Shown: positions 1 through 9,358, counted from the stretch's first letter. The stretch: DNA of 26,146 nucleotides from JBKHBQ01 sp046542305 (GCA_046542305.1 JBKHBQ010000017.1:1-26146); one strand, 5' to 3'. Made by a program: numbers and translations. The notes: generated by a model not told the origin, from the letters alone.

Positions 1-913
1 CTTTGTAGTTCCTCACGATTCGGTGACGGAGGATAGAAGTGGTAACGGCTTTAACATCTTCGATATCGGGCGAGTACTTGCCGTTGATGGCGGCATGGCA
101 TTTTGCACCGATAATCAGATATTGCGATGCCCTTGGCCCGGCGCCCCAGGTGAGGTATTCACCGGCCCAGGGATGAGATTCCTTACGTCCCGGCCTTGTT
201 TTGGTGGCAAGTTTTACAGCATATTCATAAACATTGTCGGGCACCGGGATCTTACGGATCAACGACTGGAAATACAGGATTTCCTCGGCGCTGAGTACCA
301 CTTCCGGCATGGATTCGTACATGGTGGTGGTGGATTTTACCACCTGAACCTCCTGCTCGAAGGTGGGATAGTCAAGCCAGATGTTGAACATGAAACGGTC
401 GAGTTGTGCTTCGGGAAGAGGGTAAGTACCTTCCTGTTCGATGGGGTTCTGGGTAGCCAGTACAAAGAAAGGCTCGGTGAGGTGGTACGACTGCCCCGCC
501 ACGGTGATGGCTTTTTCCTGCATGGCCTCCAGCAGCGCCGATTGTGTTTTTGGCGGCGTACGGTTAATCTCGTCGGCGAGGATGATGTTGGCAAATACCG
601 GCCCTTTGATGAATTTGAAATTCCTGGTCTGGTCGAGGATTTCCGTTCCGATAATGTCGGAAGGCATCAGGTCGGGGGTGAACTGAATCCTGCTGTAGCT
701 GAGCCCGAGCACTTTCGAAATGGTGTTCACCAGCAGGGTCTTGGCCAGGCCGGGAACACCCACCAACAGCACGTGCCCCTTCGAAAAGATCGAAATGATC
801 ACATTTTTTACTACCTCATCCTGACCCACGATCACCTTGGCAATTTCCTTCCTCAGGATTTCTATCTTTTCGCCAAAGGCATCAATGGCTTCCACATCGC
901 TTTTATACTGCAT
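1..913 (-). CDS. MoxR-family AAA+ ATPase (3' end outside window)
   Basis: The visible N-terminal ~300 residues are a MoxR-type AAA+ ATPase, a cytoplasmic chaperone-like ATPase. In Bacteroidota these usually sit beside DUF58 and VWA (Bat) genes and help assemble or activate partner proteins. Visible motifs are Walker A GVPGLAKT with its lysine at residue 58, Walker B followed by ADEINRTPPKTQ, and the sensor segment ATQNPIEQEGTYPLPEAQLDRF. The C-terminal lid begins but runs off the left edge. I take the ATG at 911-913 as start. An in-frame TTG at 938-940 would add nine residues and cannot be excluded. The gene lies 66 bases downstream of the surA-like gene with no clear terminator or promoter between, so it may be the last member of the isomerase operon or begin a MoxR/Bat operon to the left. 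Family assignment is secure; the client is unknown. Confidence 0.93.
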   Translation of the reverse strand, partial: MQYKSDVEAIDAFGEKIEILRKEIAKVIVGQDEVVKNVIISIFSKGHVLLVGVPGLAKTLLVNTISKVLGLSYSRIQFTPDLMPSDIIGTEILDQTRNFKFIKGPVFANIILADEINRTPPKTQSALLEAMQEKAITVAGQSYHLTEPFFVLATQNPIEQEGTYPLPEAQLDRFMFNIWLDYPTFEQEVQVVKSTTTMYESMPEVVLSAEEILYFQSLIRKIPVPDNVYEYAVKLATKTRPGRKESHPWAGEYLTWGAGPRASQYLIIGAKCHAAINGKYSPDIEDVKAVTTSILRHRIVRNYK

Positions 914-979
914 ATTGTCGAACTTGTTTAAGGTTTTCAATAAAGCCCTTCATTCACTTTAACGGGTATTACTAATGGA

Positions 980-2344
980 TTAAAACCAGCTTTGTTCAAA
1001 ATCGCAATCCAAATGATCGCTGTAAATCTTGATATAGGTCTTTTTGGCATTCTTTCTGATCCACTCCATGATGGTCTTCTGTTTCATTTCCTGTGTCGCC
1101 CATTCCTGTATCTGGCCGTAATCTTCCTCCAGGTTGGCACGGTGTGGTTGTGTGCGCCTGATGAGTTTCAGCAGGCGGTATGCCTCTTCGCCCTCCTCAT
1201 CTTCCATGAGAACAGGTGCCGACACCTCCCCCACTTCCAGTTTGTCGATCACAAAAAATACCTCGGGATCGAGCTGGTCAACGGGCCACTGTGCCGATCC
1301 TGAATTGGGATTGATCATGATGCCGCTGTTTTTTTTCGAGGGATCGGTCGAAAATCTCTGCACAGCGGCTTCAAAGGTGATGGAATCATTGCGGATCAAT
1401 CCGCCGATGGAGTCGAGGAAATTGCGGGCCTCAGCCAATGCTACCGGCGAAACCTTGGGCTTGATAAGGATATGACGCACCCTCACCAGCTCGCCCCGGC
1501 GCTGAATGCCCTGAATGATATGGAATCCTGCTTCGGTTTCCACCAATTCAGAAACTTCTCCCGGTTCCAGTTTAAAGGCAATCGCTTCAAATTCCGGATA
1601 CAATTCACCACGCCCATGCAGCCCGATATCGCCGCCCTCCTTTGCCGACCCCGGATCTTCGGAGTACAAAACGGCCAGGGCTTCAAAGCTCTCGCCGCTC
1701 AGCACACGTTCGCGCAGCTTGCGCAGACGTTCCTTCACTTCATGTTTTTCTTCAACGGAGATGGGCGGTTTCCTGACGATCTGGGCAACCTCCACCTCAG
1801 AGCCGATCAGGGGGATGCTGTCATTTGGAATGCTTTTAAAGAATTTGCGTACATCCGCCGGCGAGGCTTCGGTATTCATGGTAATGTTTTGCTGCACCTG
1901 GTCTACCTTTAGCTGATCGGTAATTACCTTGCGCATTTCGGCCTTGAATTCGAGGACGGTTTTATCGTAGAATTTCTCGAGTTTTTCCTGCGATCCAAAC
2001 TGGGAGATAAAATAGCGCATCCGGCGGTCGAGTTCCGACTCCACCTGCTCTGGCGTAACCTCCACACTGTCGAGGGCAGCCTGATGGAGCATCAGCTTTT
2101 CGAACAGCAGGTTTTCCAGAATCCGGCACTTCATCTGTGCCTCGCTGCCCTGCACGGCACCCTGCAATTTGTATTGCACATACTGGTTCTCAATATCCGA
2201 CAGCAGGATAAAATTCTTTCCCACTACGGCCACCACTTCGTCGATCACGGTGCCGGCAGTCTGCTCCGTGTTGGTTTCCTGGGCGGACAAACCGGTGGCA
2301 AAACAGATAAGTAAAGCGTATATCGAAAAAAAGATTTTTTTCAT
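980..2344 (-). CDS. SurA-like periplasmic peptidylprolyl isomerase (454 aa)
   Basis: This is a predicted periplasmic chaperone and peptidyl-prolyl cis/trans isomerase of the SurA type, which helps outer-membrane proteins fold. A cleavable signal peptide is visible (KK, hydrophobic core, then GLSAQ near residue 21). A SurA_N region follows (about 30-175, beginning VIDEVVAVVGKNFILLSDIE). Next come two parvulin (rotamase) domains at about 180-285 and 288-397, carrying the typical GGDIGLHGRGELYPEFEAIA and VRVRHILIKP blocks. Length and order match SurA (E. coli about 428 aa). The ATG at 2342-2344 is only nine bases after the stop of the preceding lipoprotein gene, so they are almost certainly co-transcribed. 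It is the third of three consecutive folding factors. The second rotamase domain is less canonical, as in many SurA proteins, so catalysis may rest on the first. Confidence 0.93.
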   Translation of the reverse strand: MKKIFFSIYALLICFATGLSAQETNTEQTAGTVIDEVVAVVGKNFILLSDIENQYVQYKLQGAVQGSEAQMKCRILENLLFEKLMLHQAALDSVEVTPEQVESELDRRMRYFISQFGSQEKLEKFYDKTVLEFKAEMRKVITDQLKVDQVQQNITMNTEASPADVRKFFKSIPNDSIPLIGSEVEVAQIVRKPPISVEEKHEVKERLRKLRERVLSGESFEALAVLYSEDPGSAKEGGDIGLHGRGELYPEFEAIAFKLEPGEVSELVETEAGFHIIQGIQRRGELVRVRHILIKPKVSPVALAEARNFLDSIGGLIRNDSITFEAAVQRFSTDPSKKNSGIMINPNSGSAQWPVDQLDPEVFFVIDKLEVGEVSAPVLMEDEEGEEAYRLLKLIRRTQPHRANLEEDYGQIQEWATQEMKQKTIMEWIRKNAKKTYIKIYSDHLDCDFEQSWF

Positions 2345-2353
2345 ATCGGATGA

Positions 2354-3199
2354 TTAATAATATTCGAAATCGTTGCTTTTCATGGCTTCATTGTAAATCT
2401 CCTGTTGCATCTTTTTGATGAGGAGCTTTTTACGTTTATTCAGAATGATGGTCCTGATATTTGCTGTTTCCAGCGACAAAGGGGAAGTGCTCTCGCTCAG
2501 GCGGTAGTCGAGGATGTTGATGTAATAATCATAGCCATTGTCGTTGATGCTTAAAAACTTGTTCTGCGCCAGAAAAGCCTCAGGATTGTAGGCTTCCACG
2601 GGCACTCGCTGCAACAGGTCGTTAAATATAATCCACTCCTGATCGATAATATCGTACTCTTCGGCATAGCGCATACAATAGTATTCCAGTGAATCGCGAT
2701 CGACCTCCTTGTCGGATTTAACCAATTGGCTGATCTTTTTCCGCATTTTTTCATCGTCGGCCACTTTGGCGTATACCACCTGAACAATATTCTCCTTCAG
2801 TGCAAATTTGATCTGGTTGTCGTTGTAATATGCCTCGATCTCTTCTATGCCCACCACAGTGTCGAGGTTTTGCCTGATCAACTCCGATTCGTAGGCATAA
2901 ATGATCAGGGAATTCCTGTAATCTTCGAGTTGCCGGCTGAAATCCTTCTGGTCGTCGGCAAGATTTCTTTCGGCCTGATACAGCAGCAGTTGATTTCTCA
3001 CCCAGTTGTTCACGTAGTTGCGGGTGATCGACAGGCTGTCGATGGTATTTGTTCCTGAAGGAACGAGGCCGTCGAGATCCGACACGTACAAATACGAATC
3101 ATAGACTCTTGCAAGAATGCGGTCCGAACCATCGAACGTGGCGGTATTGCAAGAGCCTATGAAAATTATCAGGAATAAAAATGAAAATCTTACAGACAA
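2354..3199 (-). CDS. Lipoprotein, SurA/PpiC-like accessory folding factor, TTG start (281 aa)
   Basis: The protein opens with a lipoprotein signal peptide: a hydrophobic run and a lipobox ending FIGSC, with the acceptor cysteine at residue 17. The rest is helical and charged. It resembles the N-terminal chaperone part of SurA/PpiD-like proteins (an ARVYDSYLYVSDLDGLVP opening, then an NYVNNWVRNQLLLYQAE segment). I do not see a convincing parvulin domain, so it is probably a non-catalytic chaperone or partner of the flanking isomerases. The start codon is TTG at 3197-3199. The only in-frame codons between it and the TAA ending the upstream gene are GCG and GCT, and the next in-frame ATG lies far inside the protein, so TTG is forced if the signal peptide is real. 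It lies 6 bases from the upstream gene and 9 from the downstream one. The lipoprotein call is strong; the function is inferred from position. Confidence 0.85.
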   Translation of the reverse strand: MSVRFSFLFLIIFIGSCNTATFDGSDRILARVYDSYLYVSDLDGLVPSGTNTIDSLSITRNYVNNWVRNQLLLYQAERNLADDQKDFSRQLEDYRNSLIIYAYESELIRQNLDTVVGIEEIEAYYNDNQIKFALKENIVQVVYAKVADDEKMRKKISQLVKSDKEVDRDSLEYYCMRYAEEYDIIDQEWIIFNDLLQRVPVEAYNPEAFLAQNKFLSINDNGYDYYINILDYRLSESTSPLSLETANIRTIILNKRKKLLIKKMQQEIYNEAMKSNDFEYY

Positions 3200-3205
3200 A
3201 GCCGC

Positions 3206-5248
3206 TTATTTTATCTGGGATAGAACGTCCTCATGTACGGTTACAGTATACTTTTCCTTTAAATCTTTTATCCATTGCTCTTCGAGGTAATTCTGATAGT
3301 CGGCAGTGATGAGCCCGCGTGCCTCGGAGAGTGTTTTCGGCTCGGGTTCCACAGTTCCGCTGATGATAGCAAAGCCGGATTTTCCCTTATCATCAGTATG
3401 AATGTCGGTGATGCCTTTTTTCCATTTTACCTGATCGATGATGCTGTTCTCTCCCCTGGGGAATTTTTTAGTGATCACGGCTACAGTATACACGGTATCC
3501 TTCTCGAAGGCTTCGCTGATTTCTTCGCCGCTCTTACCGTCCCTGGCCATTTGCAGGGCTTTTTCTGCACCTTCCATTGTAAGCGCCGTCACCAGGGTTG
3601 CTTCCACGCGCTCGCCCCACATGTAGTCTTTTTTATTCTTTTCGTGGAAGGATTTCAGCCCGGTGGTATCCCTGATGGCCTTGCTCCACACCATCTGGTC
3701 GGTGAGTTCGAAGAGCAGGATGCCGTCGCGGTATTCTTTTATCAATTCCCTGAACTCCGGATATTTTTGTTCGAGGCGTGCATCCTCGTAATCGAGCAGT
3801 TTTTCTTCGGCAAATTCCTCGAAGGAGGTATTCATGAAATTGTCAATGGTTTCATTGCTGCTGATGGATTGATGCTTTTCGAGATAGGCGGCAAAATCTG
3901 CCTGAGTATATTGCAGGTCGCCGATCGAAAACACGGGATCATTGAGGCCTTCAGCTTTTGCAGCTTCCCACTTGCGCTTGTAAATGCTCGAATCGATTGC
4001 AGTATACATCGCTTCCACAGCTTTGGGATATTGCTTGTAGCCGTATTCTTTTTTTATTCTTCGAATGATGGAAGCTTTGCTTTTGTCTGATCTAACATCC
4101 TTGCTGAGGTTTTGCTTGAGGTCGGCTTTTTCGTCTTCGAAAGAGCCAATGGGTTTGGTATCGATCAGTTTGATAATGTGCCAGCCGTATGTCGTGAGGA
4201 TGGGCTGGGAAATCTGACCTGAATCGGGGATGGAGCGAATGCCGTCGATAAATTGGGGCACCATGCGGTTGGCGCCGAACCAGGGCAGCACACCCTTGTT
4301 CATCGATGAGCTTTTATCGTCGGAATACTCCCTGACGATTTCGTCCCATTCGGCACCGTTTTTCAGTTCGGTATAGAGCGAATCAACGTGCGCCTTCAGC
4401 GCCACCGAATCTTCGGCCGTAGCTTCCTTTGGCATTTGCAGAAACAGATGTGCTACTTGTACCTTTCCGAGCGCAGGTTTTTTGTCGTGCACCAGAATAA
4501 GGTGGTAACCGAAATCTGTGCGAACAGGCTCCGACACTTCCCCGACATCGAGCTTGTAAGCTGCGTCCTCGAAAGGATACACCATATCGAACACCGAAAA
4601 ATATCCGATGTCGCCACGGTTACCCTTACGCGGCGGCTGAAATCCGCGGGCCGGCATGTCGCGGGCTGTAGGATCTTCAGAAACTTCTTCTGCCACAGCA
4701 TTAAAATCTTCTCCGCCTTCCACAATGCGCTTGCGGATTTCCGTGATCTTATTGTAAGCCTCAAGCGTATCGGCAGGAGTGGCATACTTCTCGAGCCGTA
4801 TCAGGATGTGGCTTACGCGAATATCCGTGTTCTTCCGCTGGTAAGCTTCTTCAAGCAGGGCTGCATTTACCTCCTCATCCACAAAATATGGCTTTGCCAG
4901 TTGATCGCGGTAGCCCTTCAGTTCGTTAATGAACGAAGCCACGGTATCCAGCCCCATATCTTCGGCCGCTTTTACCTTCAGCTTAAAATTAATGTACAGG
5001 TCAAGGTATTCTTCCAGCGATTTCTTATCGAGCACCTCGCCTTCCACATTGTTTTTCTGATACACAGCCATAAACTCATCCACGGTAATATTTTCATTAC
5101 CGATGGTAAGCAATACATCATCACCTTGCTGTGCAACAGCAGTGACCGGAGCAAACATGCAAAATGCCGCCACCATCGTTATTAAGGCCATAGCTTTGAC
5201 TGCAAGGCGGTTAGGTTTGTAGAGATTTTTTCCCATCATTATCTTCAC
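3206..5248 (-). CDS. Large parvulin-type peptidylprolyl isomerase (680 aa)
   Basis: This is an exported multidomain PpiC/SurA-family isomerase. It has a long positively charged N-region, a hydrophobic stretch and an AVAQ cleavage site near residue 39. An N-terminal chaperone segment (about 42-140) follows, then two rotamase domains at about 143-258 (DIRVSHILIRL to DFGYHLILVHDK) and 262-366 (KVQVAHLFLQMPK to YGWHIIKLIDTKP). A long C-terminal region of about 310 residues shows no motif I recognise. Three in-frame ATGs lie at residues 1, 4 and 5, and I keep the first. Proteins of this architecture beside guaB and two smaller isomerase-like genes are, to my knowledge, common in Bacteroidota. It starts 87 bases after guaB and leads the three-gene folding operon. 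No convincing TAnnTTTG promoter is seen in that gap, so read-through from guaB is possible. Confidence 0.92.
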   Translation of the reverse strand: MKIMMGKNLYKPNRLAVKAMALITMVAAFCMFAPVTAVAQQGDDVLLTIGNENITVDEFMAVYQKNNVEGEVLDKKSLEEYLDLYINFKLKVKAAEDMGLDTVASFINELKGYRDQLAKPYFVDEEVNAALLEEAYQRKNTDIRVSHILIRLEKYATPADTLEAYNKITEIRKRIVEGGEDFNAVAEEVSEDPTARDMPARGFQPPRKGNRGDIGYFSVFDMVYPFEDAAYKLDVGEVSEPVRTDFGYHLILVHDKKPALGKVQVAHLFLQMPKEATAEDSVALKAHVDSLYTELKNGAEWDEIVREYSDDKSSSMNKGVLPWFGANRMVPQFIDGIRSIPDSGQISQPILTTYGWHIIKLIDTKPIGSFEDEKADLKQNLSKDVRSDKSKASIIRRIKKEYGYKQYPKAVEAMYTAIDSSIYKRKWEAAKAEGLNDPVFSIGDLQYTQADFAAYLEKHQSISSNETIDNFMNTSFEEFAEEKLLDYEDARLEQKYPEFRELIKEYRDGILLFELTDQMVWSKAIRDTTGLKSFHEKNKKDYMWGERVEATLVTALTMEGAEKALQMARDGKSGEEISEAFEKDTVYTVAVITKKFPRGENSIIDQVKWKKGITDIHTDDKGKSGFAIISGTVEPEPKTLSEARGLITADYQNYLEEQWIKDLKEKYTVTVHEDVLSQIK

Positions 5249-5335
5249 GATTTTTATTGTTTGATTTTCACTTATTCGCCAAATCTTCTTACGGAAAACC
5301 GAAAGAAATATTATATACCGGGTTAAAAAATGCGG

Positions 5336-6808
5336 CTAATATTTGCTGTAGTTGGGCGCTTCGCGGGTGATTGTGATATCGTGGGGATGACTTTCGGCCA
5401 CGCCTGCTGCAGTAATTTTGATAAAGCGTGCGTGCTGCAGTTCGTCTATTGTACGCGAGCCTGTGTATCCCATTCCGGCACGTAAGCCGCCCACCAGTTG
5501 ATGCATCACCTCCGACAGTGTTCCTTTGAACGGAACACGGCCGACAATGCCCTCAGGAACGAGCTTTTTGATGTCTTCTTCTATATCCTGAAAATAGCGG
5601 TCTTTCGAGCCGAGCTGCATGGCCTCAATGGATCCCATGCCACGGTAGGTTTTGTATTTACGGCCTTCGTAGATGATGGTATCGCCGGGCGATTCGTCAA
5701 CTCCGGCAAACAGCGATCCGGCCATGACTGAATTTGCCCCGGCTGCGATGGCCTTGGCAATGTCGCCGGTATAGCGGATCCCGCCATCGGCAATAACAGG
5801 CACTCCCGAACCTTTGAGGGCCTGCGAAACGGTATACACCGCGGTAAGCTGCGGAATGCCGATGCCTGCAATGATGCGTGTGGTACAGATCGACCCGGGG
5901 CCGATGCCCACCTTCACAGCATTGGCGCCAGCTTTCACCAGATCGCGGGCGGCTTCGGCAGTGCCGATATTCCCGACCACCAGTTGAAGATCGGGATATT
6001 GCTTCCGTATTCTGCGGGTGACCTCCAGCACGCCGGCCGAATGGCCATGTGCGGTGTCAATCACGATGGCATCTACCTGGTTCACGACGAGTTCCTGCAC
6101 ACGTTCCATTACATCTCCGCTCACTCCCACTGCTGCTGCCACACGCAGGCGGCCGCGTTCGTCCTTGCAGGCATTGGGCCTTGCCTTGATTTTGATAATG
6201 TCTTTGTAGGTAATAAGTCCGACCAGCTTATAATCGCGGTCGACCACGGGCAATTTCTCGATCTTATGTTGCTGCAGGATATCGGCCGCTTTTTCGAAAT
6301 CGGTAAATTCGGTGGTGGTGATCAGGTTGTCCTTTGTCATCACTTCATCCACCGGCCTGTTCAAATCCCGCTCGAAACGAAGATCGCGATTGGTAACGAT
6401 GCCCACCAGATGATTGTCGCGATCCACAACCGGAATGCCGCCGATACCGTATTCTTTCATGATGGCCAGCGCATCCGAGACTTTCGCGGTTTTGTCGAGG
6501 GTAATCGGATCGAGGATCATGCCATTTTCGGCACGCTTCACCTTTCTTACTTCATTGGCTTGCTTGCCGATACTCATGTTTTTGTGCAACACTCCGATGC
6601 CGCCCTCCTGGGCCATGGCAATGGCCAGTTTGTGCTCGGTTACGGTATCCATGGCAGCCGAAACGATCGGAATTTTCATGTTGATACCGGAAGTGAACAT
6701 CGTGGTAAGGTCGACCTCGCGCGGAAGTACCTCGCTGTAGGCAGGCAATAACAGGACGTCGTCGTAGGTTAAACCTTCACCCGTGAATTTATGCTGATCT
6801 TGAGCCAT
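5336..6808 (-). CDS. guaB: Inosine-5'-monophosphate dehydrogenase
   Basis: IMP dehydrogenase converts IMP to XMP with NAD+, the committed step of guanine nucleotide synthesis in the cytoplasm. Reading from the ATG at 6806-6808 gives 490 residues, the usual length (E. coli 488), and an opening of GLTYDDVLLLPAYSEVLP. The reading frame stays open further upstream, but that extension has no homology-like sequence and would run over the promoter element. Two CBS domains occupy about residues 95-205. The catalytic loop GPGSICTTR places the active-site cysteine at residue 308, followed by the IADGGIRYTGDIAKA phosphate-binding region and the YRGMGS flap region. A TAnnTTTG element 24 bases upstream supports independent transcription, although pbpC ends only 95 bases upstream. 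Confidence 0.98.
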   Translation of the reverse strand: MAQDQHKFTGEGLTYDDVLLLPAYSEVLPREVDLTTMFTSGINMKIPIVSAAMDTVTEHKLAIAMAQEGGIGVLHKNMSIGKQANEVRKVKRAENGMILDPITLDKTAKVSDALAIMKEYGIGGIPVVDRDNHLVGIVTNRDLRFERDLNRPVDEVMTKDNLITTTEFTDFEKAADILQQHKIEKLPVVDRDYKLVGLITYKDIIKIKARPNACKDERGRLRVAAAVGVSGDVMERVQELVVNQVDAIVIDTAHGHSAGVLEVTRRIRKQYPDLQLVVGNIGTAEAARDLVKAGANAVKVGIGPGSICTTRIIAGIGIPQLTAVYTVSQALKGSGVPVIADGGIRYTGDIAKAIAAGANSVMAGSLFAGVDESPGDTIIYEGRKYKTYRGMGSIEAMQLGSKDRYFQDIEEDIKKLVPEGIVGRVPFKGTLSEVMHQLVGGLRAGMGYTGSRTIDELQHARFIKITAAGVAESHPHDITITREAPNYSKY

Positions 6809-6832
6809 TTGCTGATTGTTTGAAAATTGGTG

Positions 6833-6840
6833 CAAATGTA
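6833..6840 (-). promoter_or_regulatory. Putative guaB promoter (-7 element TACATTTG)
   Basis: On the minus strand TACATTTG matches the Bacteroidota -7 consensus TAnnTTTG exactly and lies 24 bases before the guaB ATG. I see no good TTTG box 19-21 bases further upstream, so this rests on the -7 element alone. Confidence 0.5.
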
Positions 6841-6903
6841 TAAAAATTGCCTTGATTATTGCATGTCGGGGAAATGATTTAGCTGAGCAGGAAAGCCCGT
6901 TGG

Positions 6904-9309
6904 TCATTTTTTGCTTACGATCTCGAAAGCTGTGCGGAGAAAATTACCGTTTTCGTCCACCAGGGTGAGGGTGTGTCTTCCGGGTTCGGGATGCAGACCC
7001 ATCTTATGAATGTTGATGGTAGCTCCGTGGTAATCATCATCAACATACCAAAACACCTTATTGCCGGGGCTGCTGTGTGCAATTTCAAAAACCGTTTCCC
7101 CAACCTTACCGTCGATTTCGCGGGGAATATATATTTTTGACGGCTGATCGGGCCAGATCAGTTGCATGGAAGCCTGCTCGTTGCGATAGCAGCCCGGCAG
7201 CCATGGCGGCATGCTTTTATAAAACGGATTTTTCGAACGGTAAAACCAGGCCATGGCCGGCGGAAGGACAAACCAGCTCCCGGTCTGCATCATGGCCGGG
7301 GGATAACAATCGGAACTTACCCTGAAGCGTCCTGAGCTGTCGAGGTGGATAAGGCGGTGCCACGGGCAGGCGCGCGTATTGAGGCATGCATTGGGTACCC
7401 AGATGCTGTCGATATCGGGACAATGGACCGATGGCCGCATTCCGCTGTGCCGGCAGACAGGAATTTTGCTCATCTCATCCCATGGCGGTTCGAACCATCC
7501 GGTAGCAGGCAACAGGTCGAACACCTCGAACATAACAGGTGCGGCCGTAGCGATTCCCGTCAGGCCGGGACGTCCCTCGCCGTCGGCATTGCCAACCCAC
7601 ACACCTACCACATAATCCGGAGTAACGCCCACTGCCCAGGCATCACGAAAACCAAAGCTGGTGCCGGTTTTCCACGCCACGGAGCGGGCTGATGTAAACC
7701 ACTCCCACCCGGCCTCCGCTTCCGGGCGCCGCACCTTACGCATGGCTTCAAAGGTATGATACACCGCCGCCACATCGAATACAGCGGGGTCGGATCTCTC
7801 GATACCCTTTTCCTGAAGCAGCAGCGGTTCGCCGAATACCCTGCCTTCATTCTTTGCAGAAGCAGGATATGAATTCACCTGCCGGGCCAAACCTGCGTAC
7901 ACCCTGCACAAATCCCAAAGCGATACCTCGGCGCCGCCAAGGATAAGTGAAAGCCCGTAATGATCAGCATCATACACAAGAGTGGAAAATCCCGAGCGCT
8001 TCAGCTTTTCGTAAAACCTGTAAAGGCCGTAATCGCTCAACATCCTTACGGCAGGCACATTCAGCGAGCGGATCAGCGCCTCATTGGCAGGTACGGCCCC
8101 ATCATAGGTGACGTTAAAATTTTTAGGACTGTAGCTACTGATAGTGGTGGGAATATCAGCCACCAGACTTGAAGGCAGTAGCTCGCCGTCGCCCAGCATG
8201 GCAGCATAGAGCAGCGGCTTGAGTATACTGCCGGTGCTGCGGGCGCTGGTGATCACATCCACATGGCAGCCATCGTTTCCACTTGCGTCGCCGGCAGTAT
8301 TTCCCACATATGACACCACCCGGCCATCGTTTACCTGTACGACCATGACTGCAGCGTTATGGATGCCGTTGTGCCTGTACATTTCGCAATACCTTTCCAT
8401 CACTTCCGACACCTGATTCTGAAGGTTGATGTTGAGGGTTGTGTGGCTGATCCTGCCATGATGTTCGCGATCCATCCGGGCGGTAAGATGCGGCGCCGGA
8501 TCGGGCAGCGGGAGTGGTTTTTCGGGCAGGGGTTCTCTTAGGGAAAGTCTGTAGGTGGTGCCATCGATCACACCGGCGATCAACAGTTTTCCAAGCAAAA
8601 AATTGCGTTTGATTTCCAGCTCACCGCGGTTTCTGCCGGGATGAATCAACCCGGGTGCATTTGGCAAAACCGCCAGCATGGCGGCCTCGGCCCAGCTCAG
8701 GTTGTCGGGGCTGCGACCGAAATAGCGCCAGGCCGCAGCTTCAATCCCCACCACATTTCCGCCGAAAGGCGCATGTGAGGCATATAGCGCCAGGATTTCA
8801 TCCTTGGTTTTGGCGATCTCCAGGTGAACAGAAAGGCCAATCTCAATTGCTTTCTGAAAAATGGTTCTGGGTTTTCCCCTCCTCGAGAGGCGAATGGTTT
8901 GCATGGTGATGGTGCTTCCCCCGCTCACAATCTCACCGGACATGAAATTCTGATACGCCGCCCTGATCAGTGAAAGCGGATTCACCCCAGGATGGCGGTA
9001 AAAATGTCGGTCTTCGAAAAGGACGATGCATTTTTTGAATTTAAAGGGAACGGAATCGCACGGCGGAAAGCGCCACTGTCCATCGTCGGCAATGCGTGCA
9101 CCCAAAAGATTACCGTCGCAATCGAATACCACCGTGCTACAGGGATCATCGAACAGTTCCCGCTGCAATGAAAGCCAGAATGCCCCGATCAACAATCCTG
9201 CAAGAAACATTCCCAGCAGGGTGGGGCGCAGCCTCCAGTGAAGCATGTCGGAAAAAAACCTGCCGACCTGTTCAAAATTATCGTTCAGACATGTGAATAC
9301 CTGCCGCAT
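6904..9309 (-). CDS. pbpC: Penicillin-binding protein 1C (bifunctional class A PBP)
   Basis: A membrane-anchored peptidoglycan synthase with glycosyltransferase and transpeptidase domains (801 aa; E. coli PbpC about 770). A short cytoplasmic N-terminus precedes one transmembrane helix at about residues 31-49. The GT51 domain shows the catalytic glutamate in EDRHFYRHPG (E99) and GGSTITMQ. The transpeptidase domain shows STGSILKP with nucleophile S361 and K364, a SLN motif, and KTGTSFGFRDAWAVG (K547-T-G549). A C-terminal domain of about 85 residues matches the BiPBP_C module typical of PBP1C rather than PBP1A/B. The ATG at 9307-9309 is 49 bases after the alpha-2-macroglobulin gene, with no terminator or promoter seen between. 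This is the same gene pairing as E. coli yfhM-pbpC, so the two are probably an operon. Confidence 0.97.
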   Translation of the reverse strand: MRQVFTCLNDNFEQVGRFFSDMLHWRLRPTLLGMFLAGLLIGAFWLSLQRELFDDPCSTVVFDCDGNLLGARIADDGQWRFPPCDSVPFKFKKCIVLFEDRHFYRHPGVNPLSLIRAAYQNFMSGEIVSGGSTITMQTIRLSRRGKPRTIFQKAIEIGLSVHLEIAKTKDEILALYASHAPFGGNVVGIEAAAWRYFGRSPDNLSWAEAAMLAVLPNAPGLIHPGRNRGELEIKRNFLLGKLLIAGVIDGTTYRLSLREPLPEKPLPLPDPAPHLTARMDREHHGRISHTTLNINLQNQVSEVMERYCEMYRHNGIHNAAVMVVQVNDGRVVSYVGNTAGDASGNDGCHVDVITSARSTGSILKPLLYAAMLGDGELLPSSLVADIPTTISSYSPKNFNVTYDGAVPANEALIRSLNVPAVRMLSDYGLYRFYEKLKRSGFSTLVYDADHYGLSLILGGAEVSLWDLCRVYAGLARQVNSYPASAKNEGRVFGEPLLLQEKGIERSDPAVFDVAAVYHTFEAMRKVRRPEAEAGWEWFTSARSVAWKTGTSFGFRDAWAVGVTPDYVVGVWVGNADGEGRPGLTGIATAAPVMFEVFDLLPATGWFEPPWDEMSKIPVCRHSGMRPSVHCPDIDSIWVPNACLNTRACPWHRLIHLDSSGRFRVSSDCYPPAMMQTGSWFVLPPAMAWFYRSKNPFYKSMPPWLPGCYRNEQASMQLIWPDQPSKIYIPREIDGKVGETVFEIAHSSPGNKVFWYVDDDYHGATINIHKMGLHPEPGRHTLTLVDENGNFLRTAFEIVSKK

Positions 9310-9358
9310 GTTCCGCTTTTATTAATCCCCCGAAATCAAAAACTGTTTCACGTGGGTT

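Noticed and set aside
23..931. A 302-codon plus-strand frame covering the MoxR gene
   Set aside because: The minus strand encodes Walker A, Walker B and sensor motifs of MoxR across the same span. The plus frame is its antisense shadow.
6809..6907. Longer N-terminus for GuaB
   Set aside because: The extra 33 residues are unlike IMP dehydrogenase and would lie over the promoter element. The ATG at 6808 gives the normal 490 residues.
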